The notes: generated by a model not told the origin, from the letters alone. A stretch of 64,000 nucleotides of DNA from Micromonospora sp. WMMD1155 (GCF_029581275.1 NZ_CP120742.1:4014001-4078000); one strand, 5' to 3'. Positions 23,687 through 35,420 are shown, counted from the first letter of the stretch. Translations and numbers: made by a program.

Positions 23687-24837
23687 TGTTGGAGACCACG
23701 ATCGCGGCGATCCGCCCGGCCGACGAGGCGGCCATGGCCGCAGCCCGTGAACTGCACGGTCGACTGACCAAACCGGCGGGCTCGCTGGGCGCGTTGGAGG
23801 ACCTCTCGGTACGCCTCGCCGGCCTGGCCGGGGCCTGCCCACCGCCGCTGCCCGAGCCGGCCGCGGTGGCGATCTTCGCCGGTGACCACGGCGTGCACGC
23901 CCAGGGGGTCAGCCCCTGGCCGCAGGAGGTCACCGCGCAGATGATCGGCAACTTCCTGGCGGGCGGGGCGGTCGTCAACGCGTTCGCCCGGCAGGCCGGC
24001 GCGTCGGTCACCGTCGTCGACGTCGGGGTGGCCACCCCGCTGCCCACCGGACCGGTGCCCGATCCGGCCGTGCTGGACGCCGCTGGGCCGACGACCGATC
24101 CGGCCGTGCTGGACGCCGCTGGGCCGGCTCCGGCCGTATCGGACCCGGCGGTGCCCCGGCTGGTCGTCGCGTCCGTCCGCCGGGGCACCCGCGACCTCGC
24201 GGTGACCGCCGCGCTGACCCGGGACGAGGCGCTGGCGGCGGTGCAGACCGGCATCCGGATCGCGGACGAGTTGATCGACGCCGGGGCCCGCATCCTGCTC
24301 ACCGGTGACATGGGCATCGGCAACACCACCCCGGCCGCCGCTCTGATCGCCGCGTTCACCGGTGCCGACGCACTCGACGCCACCGGTCGCGGCACCGGGG
24401 TCGACGACCCGACGTACGCCCACAAGGTGGCGGTGGTGCGCGCGGCGCTGGTCCGACACGCACCCGACCCGGGCGATCCGCTCGGTGTCCTGGCCGCCGT
24501 CGGTGGTCTGGAGCACGCCGCCCTGGCCGGGTTGATCCTGGGCGCGGCGGCCCGCCGTACGCCGGTGCTGCTGGACGGTGTGATCGCGGTGTCCGCGGCG
24601 CTGGCCGCCGCCGCGTTCGCCCCGGACGCGGTCGGTGCCATGGTCGCCGGTCACCGGTCGGCCGAGCCGGGCGCGACAGTCGCACTGCGGCACCTGGGCC
24701 TCGACCCGCTCGTCGACCTGGGGCTGCGCCTCGGCGAGGGCACCGGTGCGCTGCTGGCGTTGCCGGTGGTCACCGGTGCCGTCCGGGTGCTGCACGAGGT
24801 CGCCACCTTCGACTCCGCCGGGGTGGCCGAGAAGTGA
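23683..24837 (+). CDS. cobT: Nicotinate-nucleotide-dimethylbenzimidazole phosphoribosyltransferase
   Basis: 384 residues. It makes alpha-ribazole phosphate for the lower ligand of cobalamin. Signatures: RLTKPAGSLGALEDLSVRLA, FAGDHGVHAQGVSPWPQEVT, LAGGAVVNAFARQAG, LLTGDMGIGNTTPAAALIA, LLDGVIAVSAALAA and MVAGHRSAEPGA. Between residues about 125 and 155 a low-complexity insert contains two copies of DPAVLDAAGP from a 36-bp direct repeat (24061 and 24097), which lengthens a loop. The ATG is in the four-base overlap with cobC. Confidence 0.95.
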   Translation: MMLETTIAAIRPADEAAMAAARELHGRLTKPAGSLGALEDLSVRLAGLAGACPPPLPEPAAVAIFAGDHGVHAQGVSPWPQEVTAQMIGNFLAGGAVVNAFARQAGASVTVVDVGVATPLPTGPVPDPAVLDAAGPTTDPAVLDAAGPAPAVSDPAVPRLVVASVRRGTRDLAVTAALTRDEALAAVQTGIRIADELIDAGARILLTGDMGIGNTTPAAALIAAFTGADALDATGRGTGVDDPTYAHKVAVVRAALVRHAPDPGDPLGVLAAVGGLEHAALAGLILGAAARRTPVLLDGVIAVSAALAAAAFAPDAVGAMVAGHRSAEPGATVALRHLGLDPLVDLGLRLGEGTGALLALPVVTGAVRVLHEVATFDSAGVAEK

Positions 24838-24877
24838 CCACGCGCAGCGAACACGCCCTCCGGCTCGGTGGTGCGGC

Positions 24878-26206
24878 GTGACGTCCAACCCGTACCCCCT
24901 CGGTTTGCGGCTGCACGGGCGGCGGGTGGTCGTGGTGGGTGGTGGCGCGGTCGCCACCCGGCGCGTACCCGCGCTGCTGGACGCCGGTGCGGACGTCCTG
25001 CTGGTGGCCCCGGAGCTGACCCCGGCGCTGCGCGCCCGCGCCGACGCGGGTCGGCTGCACTGGGTGCCGCGCCGGTTCGCGCCGGAGGACCTGGACGGCG
25101 CCTGGTTGGTCCAGGTCGCCATCGACGACCCGATCGCGGCGGCCTCGGTGAGCGCCCTCGCCGCCGAGCGACGGATCTTCTGCGTCCGGGCCGACGACCG
25201 GTCGGCCGCCACCGCCTGGACCCCGGCGGTGACCCGCCACGGCCCGGTCACGGTGGCGGTGCTCGGCGGGGGCGACCCCCGACGGGCGATGACCGTCCGC
25301 GACGCGATCCGCGACCTGCTCGCCGCCCGCCTGTCGTCTGTCGCCGCGACCCCGACGCCCGACCGGTCCGCCACCTCGACGCCTGACGGGCCCGGCGCCG
25401 TCCTGACGCCTGACCGGCCCGGTGCCGCCGCCCTGAACCCCGACGGGGTCGGCGCCGGGGCGGCGACCGGCGGTGGGCGGATCGGGCGGGTGGCGCTGGT
25501 CGGGTCGGGGCCGGGTGATCCGGAGTTGATCACCGTGCGGGGCTGGCGGCTGCTCACCGAGGCTGACGTGGTGGTCGCCGACCGGCTGGTGCCCGGGTTG
25601 CTGCTGGACGAGCTGCGCCCCGATGTCGAGCTGGTGGACGCCTCGAAGATCCCCTATGGGCCGTCCCGGGCCCAGGAGGAGATCAACGAGATCCTGGTCG
25701 ACCGCGCCCTGGCGGGCGCCTTCGTGGTGCGGCTCAAGGGTGGCGACCCGTACGTCTTCGGTCGCGGCGGCGAGGAGTTGCTGGCCTGCGCGGCGGCCGG
25801 TGTGCCGGTGACCGTGGTCCCGGGTGTGACCAGCTCGATCGCCGCACCCGCCGCGGCCGGGATCCCGGTCACGCATCGGGGGGTGGCGCACGAGTTCACT
25901 GTGGTCTCCGGGCACCTGGCACCCGACGCGCCCGCCTCGCTGGTGCGCTGGGACGCCCTGGCCGGCCTGAGGGGCACGTTGGTGATCCTGATGGGGTTGA
26001 AGAACCTCGCCGCCATCAGCCGGACCCTGATCGCCCACGGCCGGCCGCCGCAGACGCCGGCCGCCGTGGTTCAGGAGGCCACGACGGGCGCCCAGCGGGT
26101 GCTGCGGTCCACCCTCGACGCGGTGGCCGCCGATGTGCTCGCCGCCGACCTGCGCCCGCCCGCTGTCGTCGTGGTGGGCGACGTGGTGCACGCCCTCGAC
26201 GGCTGA
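24878..26206 (+). CDS. cobA: Fused precorrin-2 dehydrogenase / uroporphyrinogen-III C-methyltransferase
   Basis: 442 residues. Residues 1-150 are a SirC/CysG-N-like NAD-binding domain ([29 protein letters not shown]) that oxidises precorrin-2. A disordered linker with repeated TPDxP words (about 155-195) follows, then the SUMT domain: [51 protein letters not shown] and [19 protein letters not shown]. It methylates uroporphyrinogen III at C2 and C7 to precorrin-2, the branch point to cobalamin and sirohaem. The GTG at 24878 begins 41 bases after the cobT stop. The CysG-like architecture means the same protein may serve sirohaem synthesis. Confidence 0.93.
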   Translation: MTSNPYPLGLRLHGRRVVVVGGGAVATRRVPALLDAGADVLLVAPELTPALRARADAGRLHWVPRRFAPEDLDGAWLVQVAIDDPIAAASVSALAAERRIFCVRADDRSAATAWTPAVTRHGPVTVAVLGGGDPRRAMTVRDAIRDLLAARLSSVAATPTPDRSATSTPDGPGAVLTPDRPGAAALNPDGVGAGAATGGGRIGRVALVGSGPGDPELITVRGWRLLTEADVVVADRLVPGLLLDELRPDVELVDASKIPYGPSRAQEEINEILVDRALAGAFVVRLKGGDPYVFGRGGEELLACAAAGVPVTVVPGVTSSIAAPAAAGIPVTHRGVAHEFTVVSGHLAPDAPASLVRWDALAGLRGTLVILMGLKNLAAISRTLIAHGRPPQTPAAVVQEATTGAQRVLRSTLDAVAADVLAADLRPPAVVVVGDVVHALDG

Positions 26207-26304
26207 TCTGCCCGCCGCGCGGCATGACCCACTCCCGGTCGGCGATGGTGGGGTGTCCGACCGGCGGGATAGCCCCGAATCGCCGATCTGGTGTGGATCA
26301 CGTG

Positions 26305-26354
26305 GACATGGCGGAGGGGCTGGAGCGCGAGCGCTCCAGCCCCTCCGCCATGTC
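26305..26354. terminator. Bidirectional terminator hairpin between cobA and the trehalose operon
   Basis: A 24-bp perfect stem (26305-26328 with 26331-26354) encloses only GA. The 26331 arm begins GCGCTCCAGCCCCTCC. It lies between the convergent ends of cobA (26206) and the otsB fusion (stop at 26357-26359), so it can stop transcription from both sides. No T-run follows. Confidence 0.8.
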
Positions 26355-26356
26355 GA

Positions 26357-28966
26357 CTACTGCTTGAGCATGTTGTCCAGCAGCAGGGCGCAGCGGATCA
26401 GCCCGAGGTGGCTGTACGCCTGCGGGTGGTTGCCCAGGCCGCGCTCGGCGAGCGGGTCGTACTGCTCGGGGAGCAGGCCGGTCGGACCGGCGGTGAGCAC
26501 CATCTGCGCGAACAGCTCCTCGGCGTCGGTGCGGCGACCGGTGCGCAGGTACGCCTCGATCAGCCACGCCGTGCAGATGTGGAAGCCGCCCTCCCGGCCG
26601 GGCAGGCCGTCGTCCCAGTGGTAGCGGTAGACGACCGGGCCGCTGCGCAGATCGGCCTCGATCCGCAGGACCGTGGACAGGAAGCGCGGGTCGTCACCCG
26701 GGAGCAGGCCGGAGAGCCCGATCCAGAGCGACGAGGCGTCCATGTCCTCGTCCCCGTACGCGACGCTGTACGCCTCGACGTCGGAGTGCCAGCCGTGCTC
26801 CAGCACGTTGGCGCCGATGCGGTCGCGCAGGTCCTTCCACTCGGGCCGGTCCTCGCCGCCGTGCTCGCGCATCACGTGCAGCGCGCGGTCGACCGTCATC
26901 CAGCACATCACCTTGGAGAAGACGTGGTGCCGGGGTGGCAGCCGGGCCTCCCAGATGCCGTGGTCGGGCTCGTGCCAGCGGCGGCGGACCGCCTCGACCA
27001 TGTTCTCCAGGACCCGCCACTCGTCGTCGCGGACCGAGCCGCGGGCGTCGGCGACGGCCGCGATCAGGTCGGCGATCGGGCCGAAGACGTCCAGTTGGAG
27101 CTGGTGGTTGGCGAGGTTGCCGACCCGGACCGGCCGGGACCCGGCGTACCCGGGCAGCGTGTCGATGACCGCCTCGGCGCCCAGCTCGTACCCGTCGATG
27201 GTGTAGAGCGGGTGCAGCCGTTCCGGGTGGCCGCCGGTGCGCTCGATGCAGCCGTCCACCCAGCGCAGGAACGCCTCGGCCTCCTCGATGGAGCCCAGGT
27301 CGACGAGCGATCGGGCGGTCAGCGCGGCGTCGCGCAGCCAGCAGTAGCGGTAGTCCCAGTTGCGGACGCCACCCAGCTCCTCCGGGAGCGAGGTGGTCGC
27401 CGCGGCCAGGATCGAGCCGGTGGCCTCGTGGCAGAGCCCGCGCAGGGTGAGGGCGCTGCGCGCGACCAGGTCGCGGGAGGTGGACGGCAGCCGCAGCGAG
27501 GCCACCCAGTCCTTCCACGGTTGCTCGGCGGCGGCCTGCCGCTCGTGGATCGGCACCCGGTGGTGTTCCAGGCTGTGCGTGCCGAAGCGCAGCTCCAGCA
27601 CCACCTGCCCACCGGCTGCGGAGAGGTCGACGACCGCCTTGGCGGTCTCGTACCCACCGTCGTTGCGGACCTCCCACTCCAGGCCCGGAGCGTAGAGCGC
27701 GACCGGCTCGTTGGAGCCGAGCACCAGCAGACCGTCGCCGATCGGCTGCAACTGCACGGCGACCTGACCGAATTCGGGCCGGGGCGCGAACTCGACACGT
27801 GCCTTGCCGCTGCCGGTGAGCACCCGGACCAGGGTCGAGTCGCCGGTGATGACCGCCGGGCTGTCGTCCGGGGTGGTCTCCCGGGCCGGCTTGTCCAACC
27901 AGTCGGTGACGGTGAGCCCGGACCACCGGGTCTCCACCGTCATCGTGCCGGAGCGGTAGCGCTGGCCCAGCGGGATGCCGCCGCGTTCCGGGGCGATGCT
28001 GAAGTGACCGGCCGGACTGCCGCCGACCAGGTCGGCGAAGATCGCCGCCGAGTCCGGCTTGGGGTGGCAGAGCCAGCTCACCTTCGCCTCGGGGGTGAGC
28101 AGCGCGACGGTACGACCGTTGGACAGCATGGAGTGCCGTTCGATCGGCACCGCCCGCTCCCCGAACAGCCAGTGCCGTCGGGTCTCCAGCAGCAACGCCA
28201 ACGCGCGCGCGGCCTCCAGCGGATCGGCGACCCGGTAGCCGGCCTGGGTGTCCCCGGGGCCGATCTTGATGCCGAGGTCGGGGCCGTGCAGGTGGCCGAA
28301 CGCGTTCTCGTCGGTGATGTCGTCGCCGATGAAGAGCACCGCGCTGGCGGCGAGCTGGGTGCGTAGCTGGTCGACGGCGGTGCCCTTGTGGGTGGCCACG
28401 ACGGAGAGTTCGATGACCTCCTTGCCCTGGGTCACCGTGACACCGTCGAAGGTGGCCGGGCCGTTGCGGACGGCCTCGATGGCGGCGGCGGCCACCTCCG
28501 GGTCGACCCCGCGGGTGTGCATCGCGACGCTCGCCGGCTTGCGTTCCAGCCGGATGCCCGGGTGCTCGGCGGCGATGTCGCGCAGCGCGTTGCGCACCTG
28601 GGTGCGCACCGCGACCAGCTCGGGGGAGAGCCGTTCGACGAAGCCGATGTCGAACTCGGAGCCGTGGCTGCCGACGAGGTGCACCTCGCTGGGCAGCCGG
28701 GAGAGCGCGGCCAGGTCGCGCAGCGCCCGGCCGGAGACCACCGCCACGGTGGTCTGCGGTAGCGCGGCGAGCGCGCGGACGGCGGCCACCGCCTCGGGCA
28801 GCGGGACGGCAGTGCTCGGGTCCTCCACGATCGGCGCGAGTGTGCCGTCGTAGTCGCAGGCGACCAGGAGTTGGGGGACCCGGGCGATCCGGCCGATGGC
28901 GGCGCGCAGCTCGGGGTCCATCACCCCGGTGGCGGTGGCCGCCCCATCGTTGACGGACGTGTTCAC
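26357..28966 (-). CDS. Fused trehalose-6-phosphate phosphatase and GH15 glycoside hydrolase
   Basis: 869 residues from GTG 28966. Residues about 25-255 are a HAD-type trehalose-6-phosphate phosphatase: [14 protein letters not shown] (nucleophile Asp38, Asp40), [15 protein letters not shown] and the metal-binding loop [12 protein letters not shown]. From about residue 270 onward is a GH15 glucoamylase/trehalase domain: [39 protein letters not shown], the acid motif HGIWEAR and the second carboxylate in [11 protein letters not shown]. The GTG overlaps the otsA stop by four bases. The protein may both dephosphorylate T6P and hydrolyse trehalose or another alpha-glucoside; the GH15 substrate is not settled by sequence. 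No signal peptide, so cytoplasmic. Confidence 0.92.
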   Translation of the reverse strand: MNTSVNDGAATATGVMDPELRAAIGRIARVPQLLVACDYDGTLAPIVEDPSTAVPLPEAVAAVRALAALPQTTVAVVSGRALRDLAALSRLPSEVHLVGSHGSEFDIGFVERLSPELVAVRTQVRNALRDIAAEHPGIRLERKPASVAMHTRGVDPEVAAAAIEAVRNGPATFDGVTVTQGKEVIELSVVATHKGTAVDQLRTQLAASAVLFIGDDITDENAFGHLHGPDLGIKIGPGDTQAGYRVADPLEAARALALLLETRRHWLFGERAVPIERHSMLSNGRTVALLTPEAKVSWLCHPKPDSAAIFADLVGGSPAGHFSIAPERGGIPLGQRYRSGTMTVETRWSGLTVTDWLDKPARETTPDDSPAVITGDSTLVRVLTGSGKARVEFAPRPEFGQVAVQLQPIGDGLLVLGSNEPVALYAPGLEWEVRNDGGYETAKAVVDLSAAGGQVVLELRFGTHSLEHHRVPIHERQAAAEQPWKDWVASLRLPSTSRDLVARSALTLRGLCHEATGSILAAATTSLPEELGGVRNWDYRYCWLRDAALTARSLVDLGSIEEAEAFLRWVDGCIERTGGHPERLHPLYTIDGYELGAEAVIDTLPGYAGSRPVRVGNLANHQLQLDVFGPIADLIAAVADARGSVRDDEWRVLENMVEAVRRRWHEPDHGIWEARLPPRHHVFSKVMCWMTVDRALHVMREHGGEDRPEWKDLRDRIGANVLEHGWHSDVEAYSVAYGDEDMDASSLWIGLSGLLPGDDPRFLSTVLRIEADLRSGPVVYRYHWDDGLPGREGGFHICTAWLIEAYLRTGRRTDAEELFAQMVLTAGPTGLLPEQYDPLAERGLGNHPQAYSHLGLIRCALLLDNMLKQ

Positions 28967-30363
28967 TCGGCCTCCGCCTCCGGAACTCCGAGTTCGGAGA
29001 GGAAGGACTTGGCCCAGTGGCCCACGTCGTGGGTACGCAGGTGACGTTGCATTGTCCGCATCCGGCGGCGTGCCTCGGTTTTCTCCACGTGCACTGCCCG
29101 GAGCAGGGCGTCTTTGACCGCGTCCGGGTCGTGCGGGTTGCACAAAAATGCCTGGCGAAGCTCGGTGGCGGCACCGGCGAACTCACTGAGCACGAGTGCG
29201 CCACCCTGGTCGGCACGTGATGCTACGTATTCCTTCGCCACGAGGTTCATCCCGTCTCGCAGCGGGGTCACCATCATGACGTCGGCGGCAACGTACATCG
29301 CGGCCAGTTCACTGCGACTGTACGACTGATGCAGATAATGCACCGCTGGCACGCCGACCCTGCCGAATTCGCCATTAATCCGACCGACCTCGCGCTCCAC
29401 CTTGACGCGAAGTGCCTGGTAGTGCTCCACGCGCTCCCGGCTGGGGGTGGCCACCTGCACCATGACCGCGTCGGGGACTGTCAACTTTCCGTCAGCCAAC
29501 AGCTCACGGAAGGCCTTGAGCCGCAACTCGATGCCCTTGGTGTAATCCAGCCGGTCCACGCCGAGGATGATCGTCTTCGGGTCGCCCAGCTCGGCGCGGA
29601 TCTGCTTGGCCCGCGCCTGGATGGCCGGGTCGGCGGCCATCCGCTCCATCTCCTGGGTGTCGATCGAGATGGGGAAGGCGCCCGCCTTCACCTGCCGACC
29701 GTCGACCTGGATCATCTGCCCCTCGTAGCGCAGACCGAGCAGGTGCCGGGCCAGTCGGACGAAGTTCTGCGCGGCCAACCGCTGCTGAAAGCCGACCAGG
29801 TCGGCGCCGAGCAGACCGCGCAGGATCTCGGTGCGGAACGGCATCTGCATGAACAGCTCGATCGGCGGGAACGGGATGTGCAGGAAGAACCCGATCCGCA
29901 GGTCCGGACGCAGCTCACGCAGCATCGCCGGAACCAGTTGCAGTTGGTAGTCCTGCACCCAGACCGTGGCGCCCTCGGCCGCGACGTCCGCCGCGGCCTC
30001 CGCGAACCGGGCGTTGACCAGGCGGTACGCCTCCCGCCAGCGCCGCTTGTAGGCCGGTGTCTCCACCGCGTCGTGGTAGAGCGGCCAGATCGTCGCGTTG
30101 GACTGGCCCTCGTAGTAGCGCTCCAGCTCCTCCGCGCTGAGCGGGACCGGGTGCAGCCGGATCCCCTCCAGGTCGAACGGCTCGGGGGCGGGGCCGGTGC
30201 CGCCGGCCCAGCCGACCCAGGTGCCCTGGTGCTCGGCGAGTACGGGATGCAGGGCGGTGACCAGCCCACCAGGGCTACGCCGCCACTGCCGTCCCTCGGG
30301 TGTGCTCACCTCGTCGACAGGCAGTCGGTTCGCCACTACGACAAAGGAGCTACGGACGGTCAC
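28963..30363 (-). CDS. otsA: Trehalose-6-phosphate synthase (GT20)
   Basis: 466 residues. It condenses a nucleotide-activated glucose with glucose-6-phosphate. Family motifs: [28 protein letters not shown] (sugar-phosphate loop), [45 protein letters not shown] (Arg/Lys binding the nucleotide phosphates) and [16 protein letters not shown]. It starts at GTG 30363. It is the first gene of the two-gene trehalose operon, followed without a gap by the phosphatase/GH15 fusion, and probably contributes to osmotic or desiccation tolerance. Confidence 0.96.
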   Translation of the reverse strand: MTVRSSFVVVANRLPVDEVSTPEGRQWRRSPGGLVTALHPVLAEHQGTWVGWAGGTGPAPEPFDLEGIRLHPVPLSAEELERYYEGQSNATIWPLYHDAVETPAYKRRWREAYRLVNARFAEAAADVAAEGATVWVQDYQLQLVPAMLRELRPDLRIGFFLHIPFPPIELFMQMPFRTEILRGLLGADLVGFQQRLAAQNFVRLARHLLGLRYEGQMIQVDGRQVKAGAFPISIDTQEMERMAADPAIQARAKQIRAELGDPKTIILGVDRLDYTKGIELRLKAFRELLADGKLTVPDAVMVQVATPSRERVEHYQALRVKVEREVGRINGEFGRVGVPAVHYLHQSYSRSELAAMYVAADVMMVTPLRDGMNLVAKEYVASRADQGGALVLSEFAGAATELRQAFLCNPHDPDAVKDALLRAVHVEKTEARRRMRTMQRHLRTHDVGHWAKSFLSELGVPEAEAE

Positions 30364-30506
30364 GATCGGCCACCTCCAGGTACTGACGGGTCCACCGCGA
30401 TGAGCGTACTGAGCGTAGCTGCGGCGTCTGGTGCCTAGTGCCGGAGTCTCCTACCCGCCTCGGTCGGACCGAACCCTGAAGGTGATCTTCTCGACAGCCG
30501 TGCTGG

Positions 30507-30899
30507 TCAGAGGTCGATGATCGGCCATTCCTTGGGCAGTACCTCGCCCAGCAGCTCCCGCCGATCCGTCATGATCGGTACGAGGGGGTGGGCTGCGGCG
30601 TCCATGGCGAGCTGGGCCAGGTCCATCCGACCCTCCATGCGGCGTGACCAGCCCCCAAGGTAGCCGCACATGTTCGCCTCGACGGAGGTGACCTGCACGT
30701 GCGGCAGTGCGACGAGCAGTTCGAGCATCTCCCACTGAGCGGGTGCGACGCGCTCGTGTGCGTGCGCGAGACACAAGGCGGGCACGAGCACCTCTTGGCT
30801 GTAGTCGGCGGTCTCGGCGATTTTGTTGCCGACATTCTTGGTGCCGGAGGCGAAGGACAGCAGGGCGGCAGTGTCCAGCGCCAGACCGAAGGGGATCAC
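30507..30899 (-). CDS. PIN-like toxin of a type II toxin-antitoxin pair
   Basis: 130 residues beginning at a GTG that overlaps the upstream antitoxin stop (GTGA). LALDTAALLSFASG supplies the first acidic residue (Asp9) of a PIN nuclease, LCLAHAHERVAPAQWEMLEL and QLAMDAAAHPLVPIMTD could supply others, but it is divergent from ordinary VapC proteins and the quartet is not certain. If active it would cut a structured RNA such as a tRNA. The partner gene directly upstream encodes a ribbon-helix-helix-like antitoxin. Confidence 0.65.
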   Translation of the reverse strand: MIPFGLALDTAALLSFASGTKNVGNKIAETADYSQEVLVPALCLAHAHERVAPAQWEMLELLVALPHVQVTSVEANMCGYLGGWSRRMEGRMDLAQLAMDAAAHPLVPIMTDRRELLGEVLPKEWPIIDL

Positions 30900-31201
30900 C
30901 CGAGCACCCTGGCGCGTGTGACGCGCCCTCCTGCGCGTGCCGCCAGCACCTCGGCCTGCAGCCGGGCGGCCTGCTCACGCAGCTCCGGGGTGATCCGGGC
31001 CCTGAGTTGCTCCATCTCCGCGTGGGCCTCAGCGATGTCCTCATCGGTGATCACGAAGCCCGCGCTGGCGAGCATCTCCCGTGTCTTCTCGCCCGCCATC
31101 TGGCGCCGCACCGCCCGCGCCACGAATGCGGAGACGTTCGGCTCTAGCGACAGGCGGTCGGCGACGTCGTCCGGCAGGCTGACAGCGATCTTCTTGGTCA
31201 T
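30896..31201 (-). CDS. Antitoxin, ribbon-helix-helix type
   Basis: 101 residues. The N-terminus TKKIAVSLPDDVADRLSL is the beta-strand and first helix of an RHH/VapB-like DNA-binding domain (VSAFVARAVRRQM is the second helix). The rest is a charged helix (DEDIAEAHAEMEQLRARITP) that would wrap the toxin. ATG 31201. The gene precedes and overlaps the toxin by four bases, the normal order for a TA operon with autoregulation. Confidence 0.75.
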   Translation of the reverse strand: MTKKIAVSLPDDVADRLSLEPNVSAFVARAVRRQMAGEKTREMLASAGFVITDEDIAEAHAEMEQLRARITPELREQAARLQAEVLAARAGGRVTRARVLG

Positions 31202-31217
31202 ACGAAAACGCTATCGA

Positions 31218-31223
31218 GTTATA
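31218..31223 (-). promoter_or_regulatory. Candidate -10 element of the antitoxin operon
   Basis: On the minus strand TATAAC precedes the antitoxin ATG by 16 bases, in a locally AT-rich stretch (GGTATAACTCGATAGCGTTTTCG) that stands out from its GC-rich surroundings. Transcription would start only about ten bases before the ATG. No convincing -35 box is visible 17 bp further up. Confidence 0.4.
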
Positions 31224-31413
31224 CCGGCCTCGGCAATGCGGCTCGCCGACGTACTCCTGGGGCGGGGTGATGTGGGCGAAGCGCGCCGTACCTGTCAGGA
31301 TTGACGATGGCGTGCGCGCGGCCGGCCCTCCGGCCGGCGGCGGCGGGCGGTCCTCGCAGCCCGCGCCGCGCCGCCGGTCAGGCGACAGTAATCCGACGGA
31401 GGTAGCCCGCACC

Positions 31414-33090
<1,677 letters not shown>

Positions 33091-33102
33091 CCGGCGGAGA
33101 CG

Positions 33103-33549
33103 GTGTCCGACCGGTTCGTCTACCACTGCACGCTGCGCTGGTCCGACCTGGACGCGTACGGCCACGTCAACAACTCGCGCTTCCTCACCCTCTACGAGGA
33201 GGCGCGGGTGGCGTTGATGTTCGCCGGCGGCCGGGCCTGGGGGGTCGGCTCGTTCGCCGACGGGGTGGTGATCCGCCGGCACGAGGTCGACTACCTGCGC
33301 CCGGTCGACTACGCCCTGGGGCGGGCCACCGCTGAGGCGGCGCCCACCGTCCGGATCGAGCTGTGGGTGGAGGAGATCCGGGCCTCCCGGTTCACCGTCG
33401 CCTACGAGCTGTACGACGGTGAGGTGCTGGCCAGCCGCGCCCGCTCGGTGCTGGTGCCGTTCGACCTGACCCGTCAGGTGCCCCGGAGGATCACCTCCGA
33501 GGAGCGGGACTTCCTGCTCACGTACGCCCCGCAGGGCGGTGTGGGGTGA
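33103..33549 (+). CDS. 4-hydroxybenzoyl-CoA-thioesterase-like (hotdog) acyl-CoA thioesterase
   Basis: 148 residues with a hotdog fold: LRWSDLDAYGHVNNSRFLTL (conserved Asp and N-N) followed by YEEARVALMF, and central strands VVIRRHEVDYLRPVDYALG. It should hydrolyse an acyl-CoA. It starts 12 bp after the ettA stop at GTG 33103 and overlaps the next gene by four bases, so ettA, this gene and the hypothetical downstream look cotranscribed. In mycobacteria a similar gene is close to the EttA gene. Confidence 0.9.
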   Translation: MSDRFVYHCTLRWSDLDAYGHVNNSRFLTLYEEARVALMFAGGRAWGVGSFADGVVIRRHEVDYLRPVDYALGRATAEAAPTVRIELWVEEIRASRFTVAYELYDGEVLASRARSVLVPFDLTRQVPRRITSEERDFLLTYAPQGGVG

Positions 33550-34253
33550 CCGGGCCGTCGGGCCGGGCGGCGGCGACCCCGACGCACGGCCTCGGCGGGG
33601 TGGCGGACGCGGGAGCCTTCCTGGCCCGGCTGGTCCGGTTGGATCCGCTCGCTCCGGTCCGGCTGCGGCCGACCGGTGGCCCCGGCCGGGTCGCCCTGTG
33701 GGCCCGGCTGCCGTGGCAGGTTCTGGTGGTCCGCACGGTGGCCGGTGAGTCGGCCGAGGACGTCACGGTGGCCGCCGCCGACCTGCTGGGCGAGTTGGAG
33801 CGTGGCGGCGTGGCCCTGCCGACGCGTCGGGACGCGGCGTGGCGGTGGCCACTGCCGCCGGCGCGGAGCACGCAGGTCGAGGCGCTGCCCGTCGTCGAGC
33901 TGCGACGGATCGCGCAGGCGGCGGCGGGCACCCTGCGGACGGCGAGCGAGCAGGGGGTGGCCGGTCGTGCGGTCGGCCAGCGTGCCCTCCGCGACGCGTT
34001 GCTCGACCACGTGGCGGTGCTGGTCACCCCGGAGGAGACGCCCGCCGCGCCGGTGGAGGTGTCGCAGCGGCTGGTGCAGGGGGTGGTCCGGATGGGTTTC
34101 CTCGGTGCCGCTGACGGTCCGGCCGCCGGCCCCGACGTTCAGGTGCGGGTGGCGGGTCGTTGGGTCGGTCTGGTGGGACCATACGGAGCGGCCTGGTCGC
34201 AGAAGGCCACGGATCTTGCCGTGACACCCCTGGCGAGTCGTCCGAACGGATGA
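33546..34253 (+). CDS. Hypothetical protein in the ettA operon
   Basis: 235 residues starting at a GTG in the four-base overlap with the thioesterase. Ala/Leu/Arg-rich and mostly helical. Segments that could be diagnostic are RVALWARLPWQVLVVRTVAG and LVQGVVRMGFLGAADG; VQVRVAGRWVGLVGPYGAAW near the C-terminus looks like two strands. No transmembrane helix, signal peptide or catalytic motif is apparent. A conserved partner of EttA is possible, but the family was not recognised. Confidence 0.7.
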   Translation: MTGPSGRAAATPTHGLGGVADAGAFLARLVRLDPLAPVRLRPTGGPGRVALWARLPWQVLVVRTVAGESAEDVTVAAADLLGELERGGVALPTRRDAAWRWPLPPARSTQVEALPVVELRRIAQAAAGTLRTASEQGVAGRAVGQRALRDALLDHVAVLVTPEETPAAPVEVSQRLVQGVVRMGFLGAADGPAAGPDVQVRVAGRWVGLVGPYGAAWSQKATDLAVTPLASRPNG

Positions 34254-34540
34254 GCCCGGCTCATTCTTCTGGTCAGGGGCGGTCGTTGGGGGGGTGCTTC
34301 AACTCGGCTGTCCGGGTACCGTCCATGCTCGGATCCAACGCACCGTAGGCGGCTGGATCCGCTGGGGAGTGAGGTGCGCGAGCGATGCCGTGGTGGTCAT
34401 GGCGCCCCGGTCCCGCCGACGGCGGCGATCCGGAAACCCGAAGCGGGATCACGATGGAGAGCGCGGTGCGAGTCGGGCCGCCAAGCCCTCGCCAGCCGGG
34501 GGACGACTGCCCGGGCAGTGAGCGGCCCGTGCTGACCGAG

Positions 34541-34969
34541 ATGTCCGCCACCGTCGAGCCGGTGAGTCTGCGCCGGGTCTGCGACGCACTCGACCTGCTC
34601 GACGTGCGCTACCTGGCCGACGGCGACGGCAACCTGCTGGCCATGTGGGAGCGGCATGCGGTGCTGGTCACCCTCGAAGGGCCGGAGGACGAGATCCTGG
34701 TCATGCGGGCCCGCCCGCACGCCACGGTCCCGCCGGACTGGGCCGACCGGGCGTACCGGGTGGTGAACGAGTGGAACCACACCCGCCGGTTCTGCAAGGC
34801 GTACATCGGCGACCCGACCGAACGCGGGCAACTGCCGATCTACGCCGAGCTTCAGGTGCCGCTCGGCGCCGGCACCCACGACGCGCTGTTGGTCGAGATG
34901 CTCGACTGCGGCGCGGCGGTGGCCACCAGCTTCGTGGACTGGCTGCACGACGAGGGCGCGTTGCTCTGA
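34541..34969 (+). CDS. YbjN-domain protein
   Basis: 142 residues from ATG 34541 (MSATVEPVSLRRVCDALDLL). YbjN/type III secretion-chaperone-like fold: a first helix, a two-strand hairpin RYLADGDGNLLAMWERHAVLV, ILVMRARPHATVP, VVNEWNHTRRFCKAYIG (the N-E-W-N motif) and an end helix. These proteins act as scaffolds or chaperones. In-frame starts further up (GTG 34529, ATG 34454) cannot be ruled out because no clear ribosome site precedes any of them. Confidence 0.8.
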   Translation: MSATVEPVSLRRVCDALDLLDVRYLADGDGNLLAMWERHAVLVTLEGPEDEILVMRARPHATVPPDWADRAYRVVNEWNHTRRFCKAYIGDPTERGQLPIYAELQVPLGAGTHDALLVEMLDCGAAVATSFVDWLHDEGALL

Positions 34970-34991
34970 CGCGGCGCGCACGCCGGGTGGG

Positions 34992-35420
34992 TCAGGCGCC
35001 GGTGGCCGGGTCGTCCTCGACGTTGACCATGAAGTACGCGGCCCGCTCCAGGTAGTCCCAGAGCGTGGCGGCGACAGCCGGCTCCAGGTCGAGCCGGTCC
35101 ACCGCGCGACGCATGTTGCGCAGCCAGGCGTCCCGCTCGGCAGCGCCGATCCGGAAGGGCGCGTGCCGCATCCGCAGCCGGGGGTGGCCGCGCTGCGCGG
35201 AATACGTGTTGGGGCCGCCCCAGTACTGCATCAGGAACAGGGTCATCCGGTCGGCGGCCGGCCCGAGGTCTTCCTCCGGGTACATGGGCCGCAGCAGGGG
35301 ATCGGTGGCGATGCCTGCGTAGAACTCGTCGACCAGCCGGCGGAAGGTGGGCTCGCCGCCGACCGCTTCGAAGAGGGTCATCGACGCACCAGGACGGTCG
35401 GATTCGCCTGCGGGGTTCAC
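34992..35420 (-). CDS. glbO: Group II truncated haemoglobin (GlbO-like)
   Basis: 142 residues. Globin landmarks are TLFEAVGGEPTFRRLVDEFY (Tyr B10), PMYPEEDLG (Tyr CD1), QYWGGPNTYSAQRGHPRLRM (proximal His in GHPRLR) and AERDAWLRNMRRAVD (Trp G8), the residue set of group II trHb. It binds oxygen and peroxide and may support respiration or detoxify reactive species. GTG 35420; convergent with the YbjN gene. A glbO gene is in the corresponding mycobacterial neighbourhood. Confidence 0.93.
   Translation of the reverse strand: MNPAGESDRPGASMTLFEAVGGEPTFRRLVDEFYAGIATDPLLRPMYPEEDLGPAADRMTLFLMQYWGGPNTYSAQRGHPRLRMRHAPFRIGAAERDAWLRNMRRAVDRLDLEPAVAATLWDYLERAAYFMVNVEDDPATGA

Noticed and set aside
24837..24880. 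Short peptide between cobT and cobA
   Set aside because: A 14-codon frame overlapping the cobT stop, with no ribosome site and no conservation evidence.
23281..25557. A 758-codon minus-strand frame opposite cobC, cobT and cobA
   Set aside because: It crosses three real genes and shows only composition-driven sequence; no start site or motifs.
26694..29216. An 840-codon minus-strand frame overlapping the otsB/GH15 fusion
   Set aside because: Out-of-frame shadow rich in Arg, Gly and Ala; the other frame carries all HAD and GH15 motifs.
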